Positions 54,373 through 64,000 of a stretch of 64,000 nt of DNA are shown here, in pieces. Below the pieces are notes generated by a model. The model worked only from the letters and a program-made list of their open reading frames with translations, did not search any database and had not been told where the DNA came from. Within the stretch, counting starts at the first letter, position 1; the number at the start of each line of letters is the position of its first letter. Made by a program: the position numbers and the translations under genes. Origin of the DNA: Protopterus annectens. Taxonomy: Eukaryota; Chordata; Ceratodontiformes; Protopteridae. Location of the stretch: positions 924,129,436 through 924,193,435 of the forward strand of contig NC_056743.1 in NCBI RefSeq assembly GCF_019279795.1, given 5' to 3'.

Positions 54373-57300
54373 TGGCTGGGACACCTTCTGTGCAGAGTGT
54401 ACATGTCCTCCCTGCATTCATGTGGGTTTCTTCCGGGTGCTCCGGTTTCCTCCCAAATTACAGAGATGCATCTGGAGCGTTTCTCCCCAGGCCTCCACTG
54501 AAAATTGGCTTTGTTCCAAGTCAGACTCTCCCAGTAAACAAATGTTAAATAAATAAAAAGAGACATTTAATGAATGGGTAGTGGAGAGTATTTGAAAATT
54601 TCAGAAGGGATAGATAGCAAGGGGGATAAAATGATAAAGAAAAAGTTTAAAAATGGAATAGAAATAAAACACAAACAGAAATGACAAATAAGTACTAATT
54701 ATTATTTAGAGAGTGTGACAAAGGTTAAAGCATTGTAGAATAAAGGAATCCAATGTAAAGAAGAGGAGTACCTGCAGTGTGCTAAAGGGAAAATAGGGGA
54801 GTATTTTGATAATATGCATATGTTTAGAAAGGCTGGGTTAAACAACTATTTTTTGATAATTCTAGATCACATCATTTACCATAAGTTAAGCAACAGAAAG
54901 TAGAAAGCAGTGTTTTCAAACTTGGGAAGCTTGTGATAAGAAAAATAACCAAAGATCTTATAGAGGTGTTAAGATACATTTCAGAAATTTTATGAAACTT
55001 TTCATAAAGCAGAGGAATGTGGAAACTAAGAAAAAGCACAAATGGAAATATTTATGGAACACTTAAATTGTGCCAAGGTTAGAAGAAGGTGAGGCTCAAC
55101 AATTAATAGCTAAGATGAGAAGAGATAAGATAGAAATTGTGTTGAATAATCAATTAACAGGGAGGTCTCCAGGAACAGATGATAGTTCTGTAGAAGTTTG
55201 GATGTTAGAAGGAAGAAAGTAATAAGTACCTGGAAGGTTTTAACAGTAACTTGGAGGGAAGCTGTGGTGGCTGTATTACCTAAGCAGGGTAAAGGCCCTT
55301 CAGACTTAGTTTCATGTAGACCCATTTTAATTTAAACCATGATTATAAAGTATGTTTATACTAGCTAAGAGAATAGCAATGTACTGCCAAAATTGATACA
55401 TATGGATTACTGTGGTTTTGTGGCGGGAGGAAAACTTTTGACAACATTGATTGAATGATGATAATCCAGGAAATAGCAGAATGTAAGAAAATACCACTCT
55501 TGTTGGTGGATCTTGATGTAGAGAATGCATTCAATAGAGTTAACTGGGATTTTATGAGCAGGGCAATGGAAGCATTTAAATTCCCTGATGGAATAATAGG
55601 GTTAATTAGGAGGATATGCGAAGGGTTGGAGACAAGAACTGATGTGGAAGAATTCCTCTCAGACAAGTTGGGTTAGAACATGGGAACTAGACAGGTGTGT
55701 CCTCGTTCCCACTGATTATTTGCTTTATATATAGAAACATTGCTAAAGAAAATAAAGGACTTACAAACTGAAGGATATAACACACATGGTAAAGCTACCT
55801 TTACTTGCAGATATTCATTTTGCTTTTGATAAATCCAGAAAAATTGACATTGAGACAGTTTCAAGTATTTACAGAATATAAAATAAAGGTAAAACAAAGG
55901 CAATATCACTAAAACATGCACCCACACATCAATTTCTTTGGCAATACTCACATTTATGGGGGCATGATAAGATGATGTATTTAGGAATATGGATTAAGAA
56001 GGATTCTGTTATGGCAGCTAAGGATATGTAGGAAGAGACTAAACACAGATAGTACAAAAATTGAGAAAATGGAAGCACTTGATTATGCACATAGAACTTG
56101 CAAGCAGTGAAAATGCTGTTAGTCTCTTTGGTTTAATATACATGTCCAGCATATTTTTTAGCAACCAGAGGAGAAGCTGTGGACCAGAACTAAACAGATG
56201 AAGGAATTTATTTGGGAGGAGAAGAGAGCAAATGTTAAGGAGGACAAGTTGATCCTCCTCATACAGCAAGGTAGTTTAGGATTATCTGATTTGAATGGAT
56301 ACTTTAGAGCTTCAAAGTTAAGGCTCTTATACATAATGCAAGCAGAAGGTTATAAATCAAAGTGGAAAAGGATGATGAAACAGGAGAGGAAGCTCCAGAA
56401 ATAAGGACTAAGTAGGACTTGAGAAGCAGATCTTTAAGAAGAACAGCCATCACCATACAGATTATTATATTTGTAAATTTGCAGAAAGTATTCTAAGGAC
56501 TAAGCCAACAAGAGAATGGATAATGGAGATTTTGTCAATAGGGATTACTGAAAGAAGGAATATAGAAAATAAGCAAGAGAGGACTGGAATTTACTGAAGA
56601 AAATGGACAAAGGAACCAGGATACTGAGAGTGAATAACTAGACAAGGAAAGTTAATACAGTGGGATAAGGCCAGGCAGAAATTTGGACTGCATGTGAGAG
56701 ACTGCCTTCCCTATTAGGGAATGACATCAGAATACAGACAAAGAGAATGAACAGTGAGTGCTAAGTGAAAGGCCAGATCTAGTATACTTTTTTGTCAAGT
56801 CTAAAACAGAAGGTGCTGGTATTAGAAAACGGATAATTAGAATGGCATATAAAATACTGCATGACAGCTATAAGACTATTAGAGGAGGTTTCAAAAGATT
56901 AGGGAGAGAGACTAGAAAGGCATTTTACAAAGGAGCAATGGGAGGACATCTGTATGGTTTACAAGCCTGTGACCAGGTCCAGGAGGTTTACATTTTTTTC
57001 TTAGAAGTACTTGTATAGGTATCTTCATACCACAAGCAGACTTTATAAAGAATTCTTCCTCAGACAGAAAACAAATGCTGGATGTGTGATGGAAAAGAGA
57101 GAGGCAATTGGGGATATGCCTTTTGGGAGTTCAACAAATTGGCAAATTAAAATCACTATAGAGTAGAATAATCGGTCAGAAATAAAGGGGAAGCAGATGG
57201 CTATAACTATGGAAACAAATCTTTTAAGATGGTATATGAAATCTGAATTGTCTATACTTAGTAAAGCCTTACTAAGCTTAATGCTATTATCCAAAAAGCA

Positions 57301-57395
57301 ATTACTAGAAAATGGTCATTAAAATCTAAGTCAACTATAATTGAAGTACTGAATGTTGTAAATAAGATGAACTGGATAAATGTATAATGCATAAA

Positions 57396-57487
57396 TATTT
57401 ATTTATTATTTATTTATTTTACATTTGTTAACCGGGAGAGTCCGACTGGATACATGTCCATTTTCAGCGGAGGCCCGGGGAGAAAAG
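57396..57487 (-). repeat. 3' tail of the LINE shared with the SINE
   Basis: In minus-strand sense: 'tttctccccgggcctccgct', then 'gtcggactctcccggttaac' and 'aaatgtaaaataaataaa'. The SINE at 54,479-54,560 has the same order with about a dozen differences. Confidence 0.8.
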
Positions 57488-58797
57488 CTCCAGGTACATA
57501 ACAGACATATGAACATTGTTAATGCAAAAAAGGAAGATAGTTGAGTTCTAAATACAATATAAAGATACATCACATCTTGGGAAAAAAATAACAGCAGCAT
57601 ATAAAAAAAACATAGGTCAGTTACAAAGGCGAGGCGCCTTGTTAAAAAGCGATTAAGGATAGTGAGGTAAGAGAAGGGTAAATGATAGTGGTTAATCAGG
57701 TTTGGAACAGGGACATTGCCAGAGAGTATTGAGATGGGGTTTAAGCTTTTTTTTAATTGTAGGAGTGAAGGTTCTGAGGTGAGCATGGTCGGTAGGGAGT
57801 TCCACATTTTACCTACAAAGTTTGAGAATAGAGAATCCCCAGCAGAATTATTGGCTTTGGTAGTTTGAGCTAAGATCTTATTGGAGGAGCGTAAAGATTG
57901 CAGGTTACTATAGGGGTGAATGATGTTTTTCAGAGCTGGTGTTTTCTCTGGGTGATACAGTATCTGGTGAGCCGTTTTGAGTTGGTTGAAATGGAGTTGG
58001 CTGGAAAACTCTAACCACCCTAGTTGCTTCAAGTTAGTGCAGTGGTGCGTTCTAAAGGTGGAATTTGTGGCAAATCTAGCTATGTGATTGTAACAAGAAG
58101 CAAGTTTGTTAAGGGTTGTCTTGTTTAGGTTTGTAAAGAGGGGGGAGGCATAGAAAAGAGTTGATAGTAGGTGTGTGCTGGCAATTGTAATTTTAGCATG
58201 AGGAGTGAGAAAGTGTTTTACTTTATAGAGAGAGCCAAGCTTTTTATTGATGGTTTTGATGGTAAGATTGAAATGGATGTCAAATTTAAGGGAGTTATCA
58301 ATGGTAACACCTAATAGCTTTGTGTGAGCTTCTGGTGATATAGTGATTCCATTGGAGGATGTAACAGAGAAGGTGGGGGGAAGAGTCTTGTTAGTGGGTG
58401 AGAAAGTAAGTAGTTTTGTTTTGTTGGGGTTGAGAGCTAGTTGACGACTTGAGAACCATTTTTCTATTAGGTTGAAGGTGTCTTGGGTTGAAGCAGTGAG
58501 GTCTGCCAGGTTGGAGGCAGTGCTGATGATAGTCGAATCATCTGCATATTGAATGCATGTGGCATGGGAGGTGATTGTGGGCAGGTCATTAACAAAGATG
58601 GTGAAGAGAAGAGGGCCAAGAATAGATCCTTGGGGAACTCCAAGTGTAACAGGTAGGCATGTGGATAATGTGTCCTGCCATAGAACAGCCTGTTGCCTAT
58701 TGGACAGGTAGGATTGGAACCATTTCAGCGTGGAATTGCAACATGAAATATGAACATTAGATTTATTTCCTTTACTGTTAATGTATGTCTGCCAATT
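57396..58797 (-). pseudogene. CR1/L2-like LINE, RT C-terminal half
   Basis: Long open minus-strand frame of about 460 codons without a start codon in its first half. It gives 'LPVTLGVPQGSILGPLLFTI' (RT motif B region) near 58,650, 'IQYADDSTIISTASNLADL' (catalytic YADD) near 58,540, and 'RQLALNPNKTKLLTF' near 58,440. Then come 'KLLGVTIDNSLKFDIHFNL' near 58,310 and 'LLSTLFYASPLFTNLN' near 58,160. The end is a degenerate C-terminus and an (AAATA)n-type tail at 57,396-57,425. It is 5'-truncated near 58,750-58,797 and nearly free of stops, so relatively recent. It would encode the reverse transcriptase for target-primed copying. Confidence 0.8.
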
Positions 58798-59937
58798 TTA
58801 GAAAACAGAAGTCAAACATAGACCATCAATTCCCTTTCTTCAGCACTAGAAAGAAAAAAAAACTCCTTGCTCATCTGGCATTCTGGTACTGGTTGTATTA
58901 CTCCCTGAGATAACGTTTATTCCTGAACTGGGGAAACATGGATAATTGGTTTGCTGGGCAAGGGGTTTTTCCTTTTAATGGAGGTATTCCTATTGCTAAA
59001 TGCACCCCTGTTGAATGACTAAGAACTTATTTGTTGGAAAATCTGGTGCCACAAAGGAAGATTTTGACTCCAAGAAGGAACAACTGCCAGGGTGGGAAGG
59101 TGTGCGGTGTGCCTGAAAATGCAAATGCTTATTCTGATGTTTTGGACTATCCCTGATCTTGTGATGTGTCCCTTTATTTCTGGAGTCTCCTTGCCACTTT
59201 CAATATTGTTTATTGGTTTCTTGCAGCTTAAACCATTTTTTGAAAAGATAAATGAGGTGAAAGGAAATTTTTAATTTGCCTTAAAAATAGGAAGGTTGGA
59301 AAATTTTGTTCTCCCCTTGAATTCACTTTCCCCTCTCATCAAATCCATTAAATGCCAGAAGGGTTGAACAGGACTTTATTGCCTAGCAAAGAATTTAAAA
59401 GTTTAATTTTAACATCTTTGAAAAGATGCATGCCCAACTACATGAGAAACAGGAACAAGATAGGCATTCCACCTATCAAACCATTTAGAAACAGGAGATT
59501 GACTGTCAGAAAAACTACAAGCAGTCAGGAAAACATTTTCCAGAGCAGAGAATACGTGAGGTATTAGCTGCAGATTGAGGAATATCCAAATGTAAGAAAT
59601 CATAATTAGATTTGATGGGCAATAGGAATATCATTCTGTTCTCATTGTAAAAAATCTTTCATTTTTATTAAGGTACCAGAAAAAAGATAAGACTTCTGTA
59701 GGGAAATCTAAAGCCAAACTTCCTTCAGAATGTTCAACTTGAGGAGGCAGCCCTCAAGCATAACCAACTCCTTCCAATCCCCACTCTTGACTGAAAATCA
59801 ATATCAGAAAGAGAGGGAACTTTTTTCTTTTCATATCTGAAGGCGAAAGAGGCACAGAAAAAGCAGACCTCAGTTCCCTAGCAAATTCCAATGAGTCTTT
59901 CCTGTCCATAGAAATACAGACAGGATGAACTATATAC

Positions 59938-60018
<81 letters not shown>

Positions 60019-60027
60019 ATATATATA

Positions 60028-60077
<50 letters not shown>

Positions 60078-60430
60078 TTTATATATATATTTTTTTCACT
60101 TTTTCCCCTGGGAAAATATCTGCAAAAAGACTGACCTAATGCAGGTACACTCTGCCAGAGTACAGAATTCTTCTCCTGGCAAGGTGGGATCCTGGCACCA
60201 GCTCCTTCTCCAAGGTTGACAAAAGTAGTTCTACTCAGCATGTGAAGGACAACCCTACAGCCACAGGGTTTGCGTCTATCCCCCAGTCCTTACTGGCTGT
60301 AGGTGCTACACCAGAGGAAGCAGGGAAAAACAATTAGTCTGAAGAACCAATAACAACCACAGTAGAGTCAACCGTGAGTGGCTGAGAAATAGTAGTAGTT
60401 GGCCTAACACCCAAAGACTCCCTGCCAATG
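58770..60430 (-). pseudogene. DIRS element H: gag and RT N-terminus
   Basis: Decayed minus-strand DIRS. Gag parts: '[20 protein letters not shown]' near 59,910, and near 59,410 'KIKLLNSLLGNKVLFNPSG', matching 'KSKLLNSPLDKGQLFGPKA' of B1. RT lead near 58,860: 'EFFFFLVLKKG' like 'RFFLVPKQTRD' of A3. Ser/Pro-rich gag sequence continues right to about 60,430. It is cut on the left by the LINE at 57,396-58,797 and contains the AT repeat; copy 3 of the small DNA element lies at its right edge. No recombinase is seen. Confidence 0.55.
59942..60076. repeat. (AT)n and (GT)n microsatellite
   Basis: About 135 bases of almost pure AT, with a short (TG)n interruption at 60,029-60,043. Reading frames through it (repeated Ile-Tyr) are artefacts. 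Confidence 0.95.
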
Positions 60431-60439
60431 TTTTTCTTA

Positions 60440-60831
60440 GGGTCTATGTTAAATCATCGCACGCTTAAAAAAGCGAATGATGATTTATCGAACCCATGTA
60501 AGCGAAAGCTTACAATCTCGAACGCTTAGAACAGTGATTTTTTTCCAAGGGAAAAAAAAAAATCGCTGTTCTGCAAAACAAAAAAAAAAATTTTTAAAGC
60601 ATTACATAAAGTAAGGGGCTTCGCCTCCCCCCACACCCCCCTACTTAAATATAACAACTACGAAATTGCACTATAGTCACGAAAATGGCAAAGTAACGGA
60701 AGCAGCCAAGCAATTTCTTTCCCAGGGAAAAATTCACTTATATGCAATTTCGCTATTTTGCCTTTTCGTGCTTTTAAGTTCGATCAAGACGCATTCCAAA
60801 GGATGAGTCTTCGATCATTTAATAGGAACCC
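60440..60831. mobile_element. Small TIR DNA element, copy 3 (392 bp)
   Basis: The ends GGGTCTATGTTAAATCAT and (complement) GGGTTCCTATTAAATGAT agree at about 13 of 18. Flank TTTTTCTTA occurs at 60,431-60,439 and 60,832-60,840, a 9-base duplication. The interior is a series of hairpins: 'gtaagcgaaagcttac'; 'agaacagtgatttttt' with 'aaaaaatcgctgttct'; and 'gatcaagac' with 'gtcttcgatc'. GC-rich core at 60,620-60,650. No coding frame. Confidence 0.9.
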
Positions 60832-60840
60832 TTTTTCTTA

Positions 60841-61174
60841 TTGTGGATGAGGGAAGGAAGAAATGAGAAGACAAGTATCCACATAGGTCCAGCTGCAAAG
60901 GAAGCTTCAAATACTGATGAGCCTCCAAGAGATGGTAAATTCAGTTCCAGGTTTAAAAAAAATGTTTTTGAGGTAAAAAAAAATGACTGTCAGTTCCCAA
61001 AAGCACCAGTCCTGCCCATAAAACATTAATTCTATACAAGAAAAATAAAGTTTAATAAGCAGATTTAGTCACAAACTGTTTCCACAAGCATTCACACTGC
61101 TCAAATCCTGTGACAGAATAATAGTCTACCCTAAATAGTTTCCCATCATTAATAGGACTAGTTTCACAAAAATA
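60841..61174. other. No gene recognised
   Basis: AT-rich, one short plus-strand frame (60,841-61,029) without recognisable motifs. Probably remaining DIRS H leader or its flank. Confidence 0.3.
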
Positions 61175-61342
61175 ACAAATTTATTTTTTTAAAACACCTT
61201 TAATGAATTATCATTTGTGACACGTAAATTTACTTTTATAAAAAAAGTATTAAGTTCCTGTTTACAAATATTATACTTCACATATGTTGCTATATATCAT
61301 ATAACCTAAACAACATTGCATAAATTATTCAATTCCTGACTT
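61175..61342 (-). mobile_element. L1 3' end fragment
   Basis: Runs parallel to the start of L1-c: 'caaatttatttttttaaaacacctttaatgaattatcatttgtgac' resembles 61,343-61,390 and 40,425-40,460. It ends where a second T-run starts, so one L1 end abuts another. Confidence 0.6.
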
Positions 61343-61639
61343 TTTTTTTTGTAAAGAAACATCGTTATTAAACCATCACTTATGACATAAGCAATCATAC
61401 ATTTATATAGATGAAAACAAACCACACATATACAATCCTAGTTGCAAGCATTTTACATCACAAACAATAATGACACAATCCCAGTTGCAAACATTATACA
61501 TCACTTATAATCTGCCTAATCATTTTTAGTCAAACATTATATAGCTCATTTAAGTCCTGCCTTCTATTAAACATCATTCCTTCCCTGTATGTATTGTTCC
61601 CACAATTCCCATTTTTTTCCTATGCAGTTTGCTCCTACC

Positions 61640-64000
61640 CTTTTCTAAAGATCTCAGTTCCAGTTGTTTTACCTGTGTTACTACATTCACTACTTCTGGT
61701 ATAGTTGGTTTAGATTTTCATTTCCATTTTCTAGTAATTGCTTTTTTGGCAGCCACCATAATTAGACACAGCAAGGCCTTACCATGTCTAGGCAATTCTG
61801 ATTCTGTATCATAGCTAGAAAAATCATCTCCCTCATCACACCAATCTGCCCACCCAGCATCACTGACACTGCATCTGGCAGGGAAGTCTGTCAACTTGAC
61901 ACACTCCCAGAAAATATGTTCTCAATTACGACTTTCTTCCCCATCACACCTACGACATTTGCTGTCTGCCTGAGGAAAAATTCTCTGGAGTCTACTTGGG
62001 GTATAAAATACCACTTCCAAGCAAAAATCCTAAATCTTCTACATTTTGTGGCATATTTGGGAGACATACATATATCCTCCAATTGTTTCTTTGTGAATTG
62101 CTTATTCACCCTCTCTTCCTAATCCTTTCTAACCTCCTCTGATTGATTCTTATACTTATGCAATATTTTATATGCTCTAATTATTTCTTTTTTAATGGCA
62201 GCTTCTGTTCTAGATTCTACTAAAATCTCTACCAGTGCTGGTCTTTCATTTAGGACCCCCTGTTTCTTTCTCTGTGCCTGTACCCTGATATCAATCCTTG
62301 ATAAGGAAGGCAATCTCTAACCTGCAGTCCAAACAAATTCTTGGCGTCTACCCACTGTCATCTTTCCCCTCTTTAGCTATTTGCTCCAAACATCTTGGTT
62401 CCTTTACCAGTTTTATTAAATAAGGTCCAGACCTCTGTTGCCTATTATCTATAACCCTAATCACAGTCATCCCTATCAGCAGAATCTTTTTCCATTCCTG
62501 TGTTGGCTTAGTTCTTAAGATACTTTCTGCTACTTTATTGATATAATAGTCTGTATGATTTTTGTTATTCTCTTTAAAGGCCCGCTTCCAAAATCCCAGT
62601 ATCTCCTTGTTTGTTGAGCTTCCCCCCTCCTTCATCATCATCCCTTTCCACTTTGAATTATAATTATTTTCTGCTTGTGCTATATATAGAAGCCTTAACT
62701 GTGCACCTCTGAAATACCCCTTCAAATTGGGTAATCCCAATCCACCATGTTGTACTGGTAGAAATCATCTTATCCCACTTGACTCTAGACGTCTTCCCCT
62801 CCCAGATAAAGTCCTTCAGCTCTTTATTAATTGCTATTCATAACTTCTCCACTGGTTGATAAAATGGTTTACCATCAAAATGTCGAACGTTGGTTCAGTG
62901 AACTCGGAAAGTCGAACATTAGCTAGTCAACTTTCCGTGTTACTGAACGTTAGGAAATCGAGATTACATATCAGTGAATGTAAGTGTGCATTCGGTGATA
63001 GTAACTCGATGTTATGAGTAGAGTTGCGGTACAGTGCAGAAAGGGAAATGTATCCCTGTCACTGTAGTGTGATCTCAGATTTAGGGGGTGTGGGGGGGCG
63101 CAGCTACACTGCCATTATGGTCGATTTTCTACATAAATGTCGAATCTGTTGAACTGGATCAGCAGATTCAACATTATAACCCAATTAGTATGCCTGAAGT
63201 GTGACGTCATTTTCGTAGTATTGAACGTTCAGTTTTCTGAACTTCGATATTTTCATAGTATCCCATTAAAATTATGCCTGACCTGTGTACAAGACTAATG
63301 GGACTAAAAATATTTTAACTGCCTACATCTTACTATCCATACCCATTTAACAAAGCTTACATTTTCTTAGTTTTTGTATTATCTTTTTAGTCTCTTCTCA
63401 CGTATCCTTAGCTGCCACACTGGAAGAATTTTTAATCCATACTCCTAAATACTTCATTTTATCATGTTCCCATAAATGTGGATATTGCTGAACCAATTCA
63501 TGTGAGGGCACATAATCTATCGCTATAGCCTTTGTTTTAGCTTCATCACATTTTATATCCCGAAAATATATGAAATGGTCTCAAAATGTTCCACAGCACT
63601 GTAATGTCTCTTTCTGGTTTTGTCAGGTATAAAATATCATCTCCAAAAAGAGACAGCTTTTCTTGACTACCATACCAATTATATCCTTGAATTTCTGAGT
63701 ACCTTATTTTCTTTGTCAATTATTCTAAATGTAATGCAAGTAACTAAGGGGAAAGAGTACATCCATGCCTGGGTCCACTGCTCAAACAGAAATTATTAGA
63801 GAGGACCTCACCCACTTTAATTTTCACATCCAATGCCTCATATATCCTCCTAATCAACCTTATATTTTTTTCAGGAAATGGAAATGCTTCCACTGTAAGT
63901 CCCAGCTTACTTTGTTAAATGCTTTCTCTGCATCAAGACCCAACAACCACAATGGTATTTTCTTACATCCTGTTTCCCTTTGGATCATCAGTGTTCTGTT
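61640..64000 (-). pseudogene. L1-c ORF2 C-terminal half (partial at window edge)
   Basis: Reverse transcriptase and C-terminal Cys/His domain of an L1-type ORF2 in several frames. Motif A is at the window edge, followed by palm and thumb, then the 'WEGK...TVKWDK' block next to the inserted element near 62,790. 'NKVAESILRTKPTQEW' at 62,560 corresponds to 8,480 of L1-a. Stops and shifts in most segments. The remaining 5' part lies beyond 64,000. Confidence 0.7.
62866..63264. mobile_element. Small TIR DNA element, copy 4 (399 bp, diverged)
   Basis: The left end GGTTTACCATCAAAATGTCGAA and the complement of the right end GGGATACTATGAAAATATCGAA agree at about 16 of 22. Flanks GATAAAAT (62,858-62,865) and ATTAAAAT (63,265-63,272) are a likely 8-base duplication with two changes. 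L1-a at 8,104-8,130 has the uninterrupted site ('ggcatacttttatcaact', opposite strand), confirming the insertion. Core near 63,075-63,105 on the minus strand: 'gcgcccccccacaccccct' and 'gatcacactacagtga'. Confidence 0.85.

Larger units (their letters stand above)
54303..54560 (+). mobile_element. tRNA-derived SINE with LINE-like tail
   Basis: About 258 bases. The head resembles a tRNA gene with RNA polymerase III boxes. The central part ('gtgtacatgtcctccctgca', 'gtgggtttcttccgggtgct', 'ccggtttcctcccaaatta') resembles the central segment of SINE-like repeats I recall as widespread in fish and amphibian genomes. The last roughly 80 bases match the 3' end of the LINE at 57,396-57,487, ending in TAAATAAATAAA. 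No protein coding. It lies inside L1-b ORF2; L1-a at 6,450-6,520 shows the site without it, although the flanks have diverged. Confidence 0.75.
53561..57395 (+). pseudogene. L1-b ORF2 remnant with SINE inserted
   Basis: Endonuclease start near 53,575 ('MESKWPNRYKQKSKTTKLYP'-like after frameshift), decayed to 54,290, where a SINE interrupts. RT: near 55,140, 'SPGTD'-type pre-palm; 'AECKKIPLLLVDLDVENAFN' at 55,470-55,530 with motif A Asp; 'VNWDFMSRAMEAFKFPDGII' following. C-terminal part: 'LKEFIWEEKRANVKEDKLIL' near 56,195, 'GSLGLSDLNGYFRASKLRLL' near 56,270 and 'YKTIRGGFKRLGRETRKAFY' near 56,875. Ends near 57,395, where a minus-strand LINE begins. Many frameshifts. Confidence 0.7.
61343..64000 (-). 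mobile_element. L1-c, minus strand, runs off the window
   Basis: The 3' untranslated part (61,343-61,630) is followed leftward-reading by ORF2 from its C-terminus. A zinc-knuckle-like 'CRRCDGEES' with 'EHIFWECV' lies near 61,970-61,910. 'NERPALVEILVESRTEAAIK' is near 62,240, 'MGLPNLKGYFRGAQLRLLYI' at 62,740, and RT motif-A region 'LLGLDAEKAFNKV' near 63,930. It aligns with L1-a (8,100-8,900) and L1-b. A small DNA element interrupts it at 62,866-63,264. Confidence 0.75.

Noticed and set aside
54303..54400. Functional tRNA gene
   Set aside because: Box A and B are present, but no cloverleaf, anticodon arm or terminator can be placed, and the sequence continues into a SINE body with a LINE tail.
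59925..60241. Reading frames of repeated Ile-Tyr or similar
   Set aside because: They are translations of the (AT)n/(GT)n repeat and have no coding value.
1..64000. Host protein-coding exons or a defence or metabolic gene system
   Set aside because: Every frame with recognisable motifs belongs to a transposable element. The remaining frames are short, without domains, and often antisense to elements.

Overview
The window looks like intergenic DNA from a vertebrate with a very large, transposon-filled genome. A salamander, a caecilian or a lungfish would fit; the sequence alone does not decide between them. Nearly every long or recognisable reading frame belongs to a retrotransposon. I saw no host gene, rRNA, tRNA gene or CRISPR array. 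The dominant element type is DIRS (tyrosine-recombinase retrotransposons: gag, reverse transcriptase plus RNase H, tyrosine recombinase, inverted terminal repeats and an internal complementary region). L1-type LINEs, CR1/L2-like LINEs, one tRNA-derived SINE and a family of small terminal-inverted-repeat (TIR) DNA elements make up most of the rest. Element boundaries are reading estimates and are usually good to about 5-50 bases.

Layout. 1-9,400: an old L1 on the plus strand (L1-a: ORF1, long spacer, ORF2), interrupted at about 1,580-4,690 by a CR1-like LINE whose ORF1 carries an SGNH-esterase domain. 9,420-13,240: a small TIR element, a minus-strand CR1/L2-like reverse-transcriptase relic, a DIRS end and a LINE/SINE tail. 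13,240-27,400: an old minus-strand DIRS (D) whose recombinase gene is split by two younger DIRS copies, A1 (13,721-20,520) and B1 (20,903-26,354). 27,440-31,913: DIRS fragments in both orientations (E, F, G) and a probable small DNA element. 31,914-57,395: a second L1 (L1-b). Its ORF1 is split by a DIRS element (C, about 32,050-51,262), which itself holds DIRS A3 (33,990-40,274, the best preserved), an L1 tail, DIRS B2 (43,706-49,070), a LINE fragment and a small DNA element. L1-b ORF2 holds a SINE. 57,396-64,000: a minus-strand LINE, a DIRS gag/pol relic (H), an (AT)n tract, and a third L1 (L1-c, minus strand) with a small DNA element in it.

How the parts relate. Insertions are nested up to four deep (L1-b, then DIRS C, then LINE, then small DNA element). 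Several empty sites can be inferred from paralogous copies inside the window. In the DIRS copies, gag and RT overlap in different frames, as do RNase H and recombinase. The SINE at 54.3 kb ends in the same roughly 80-base tail as the LINE at 57.4 kb, which suggests that a LINE of this family mobilised the SINE. Four small DNA elements, and probably a fifth, share GGGTCTAT-like ends, 8-9 base target duplications and a common GC-rich core. No complete autonomous element was found: every coding set carries stops or frameshifts, although A3 is close to intact.
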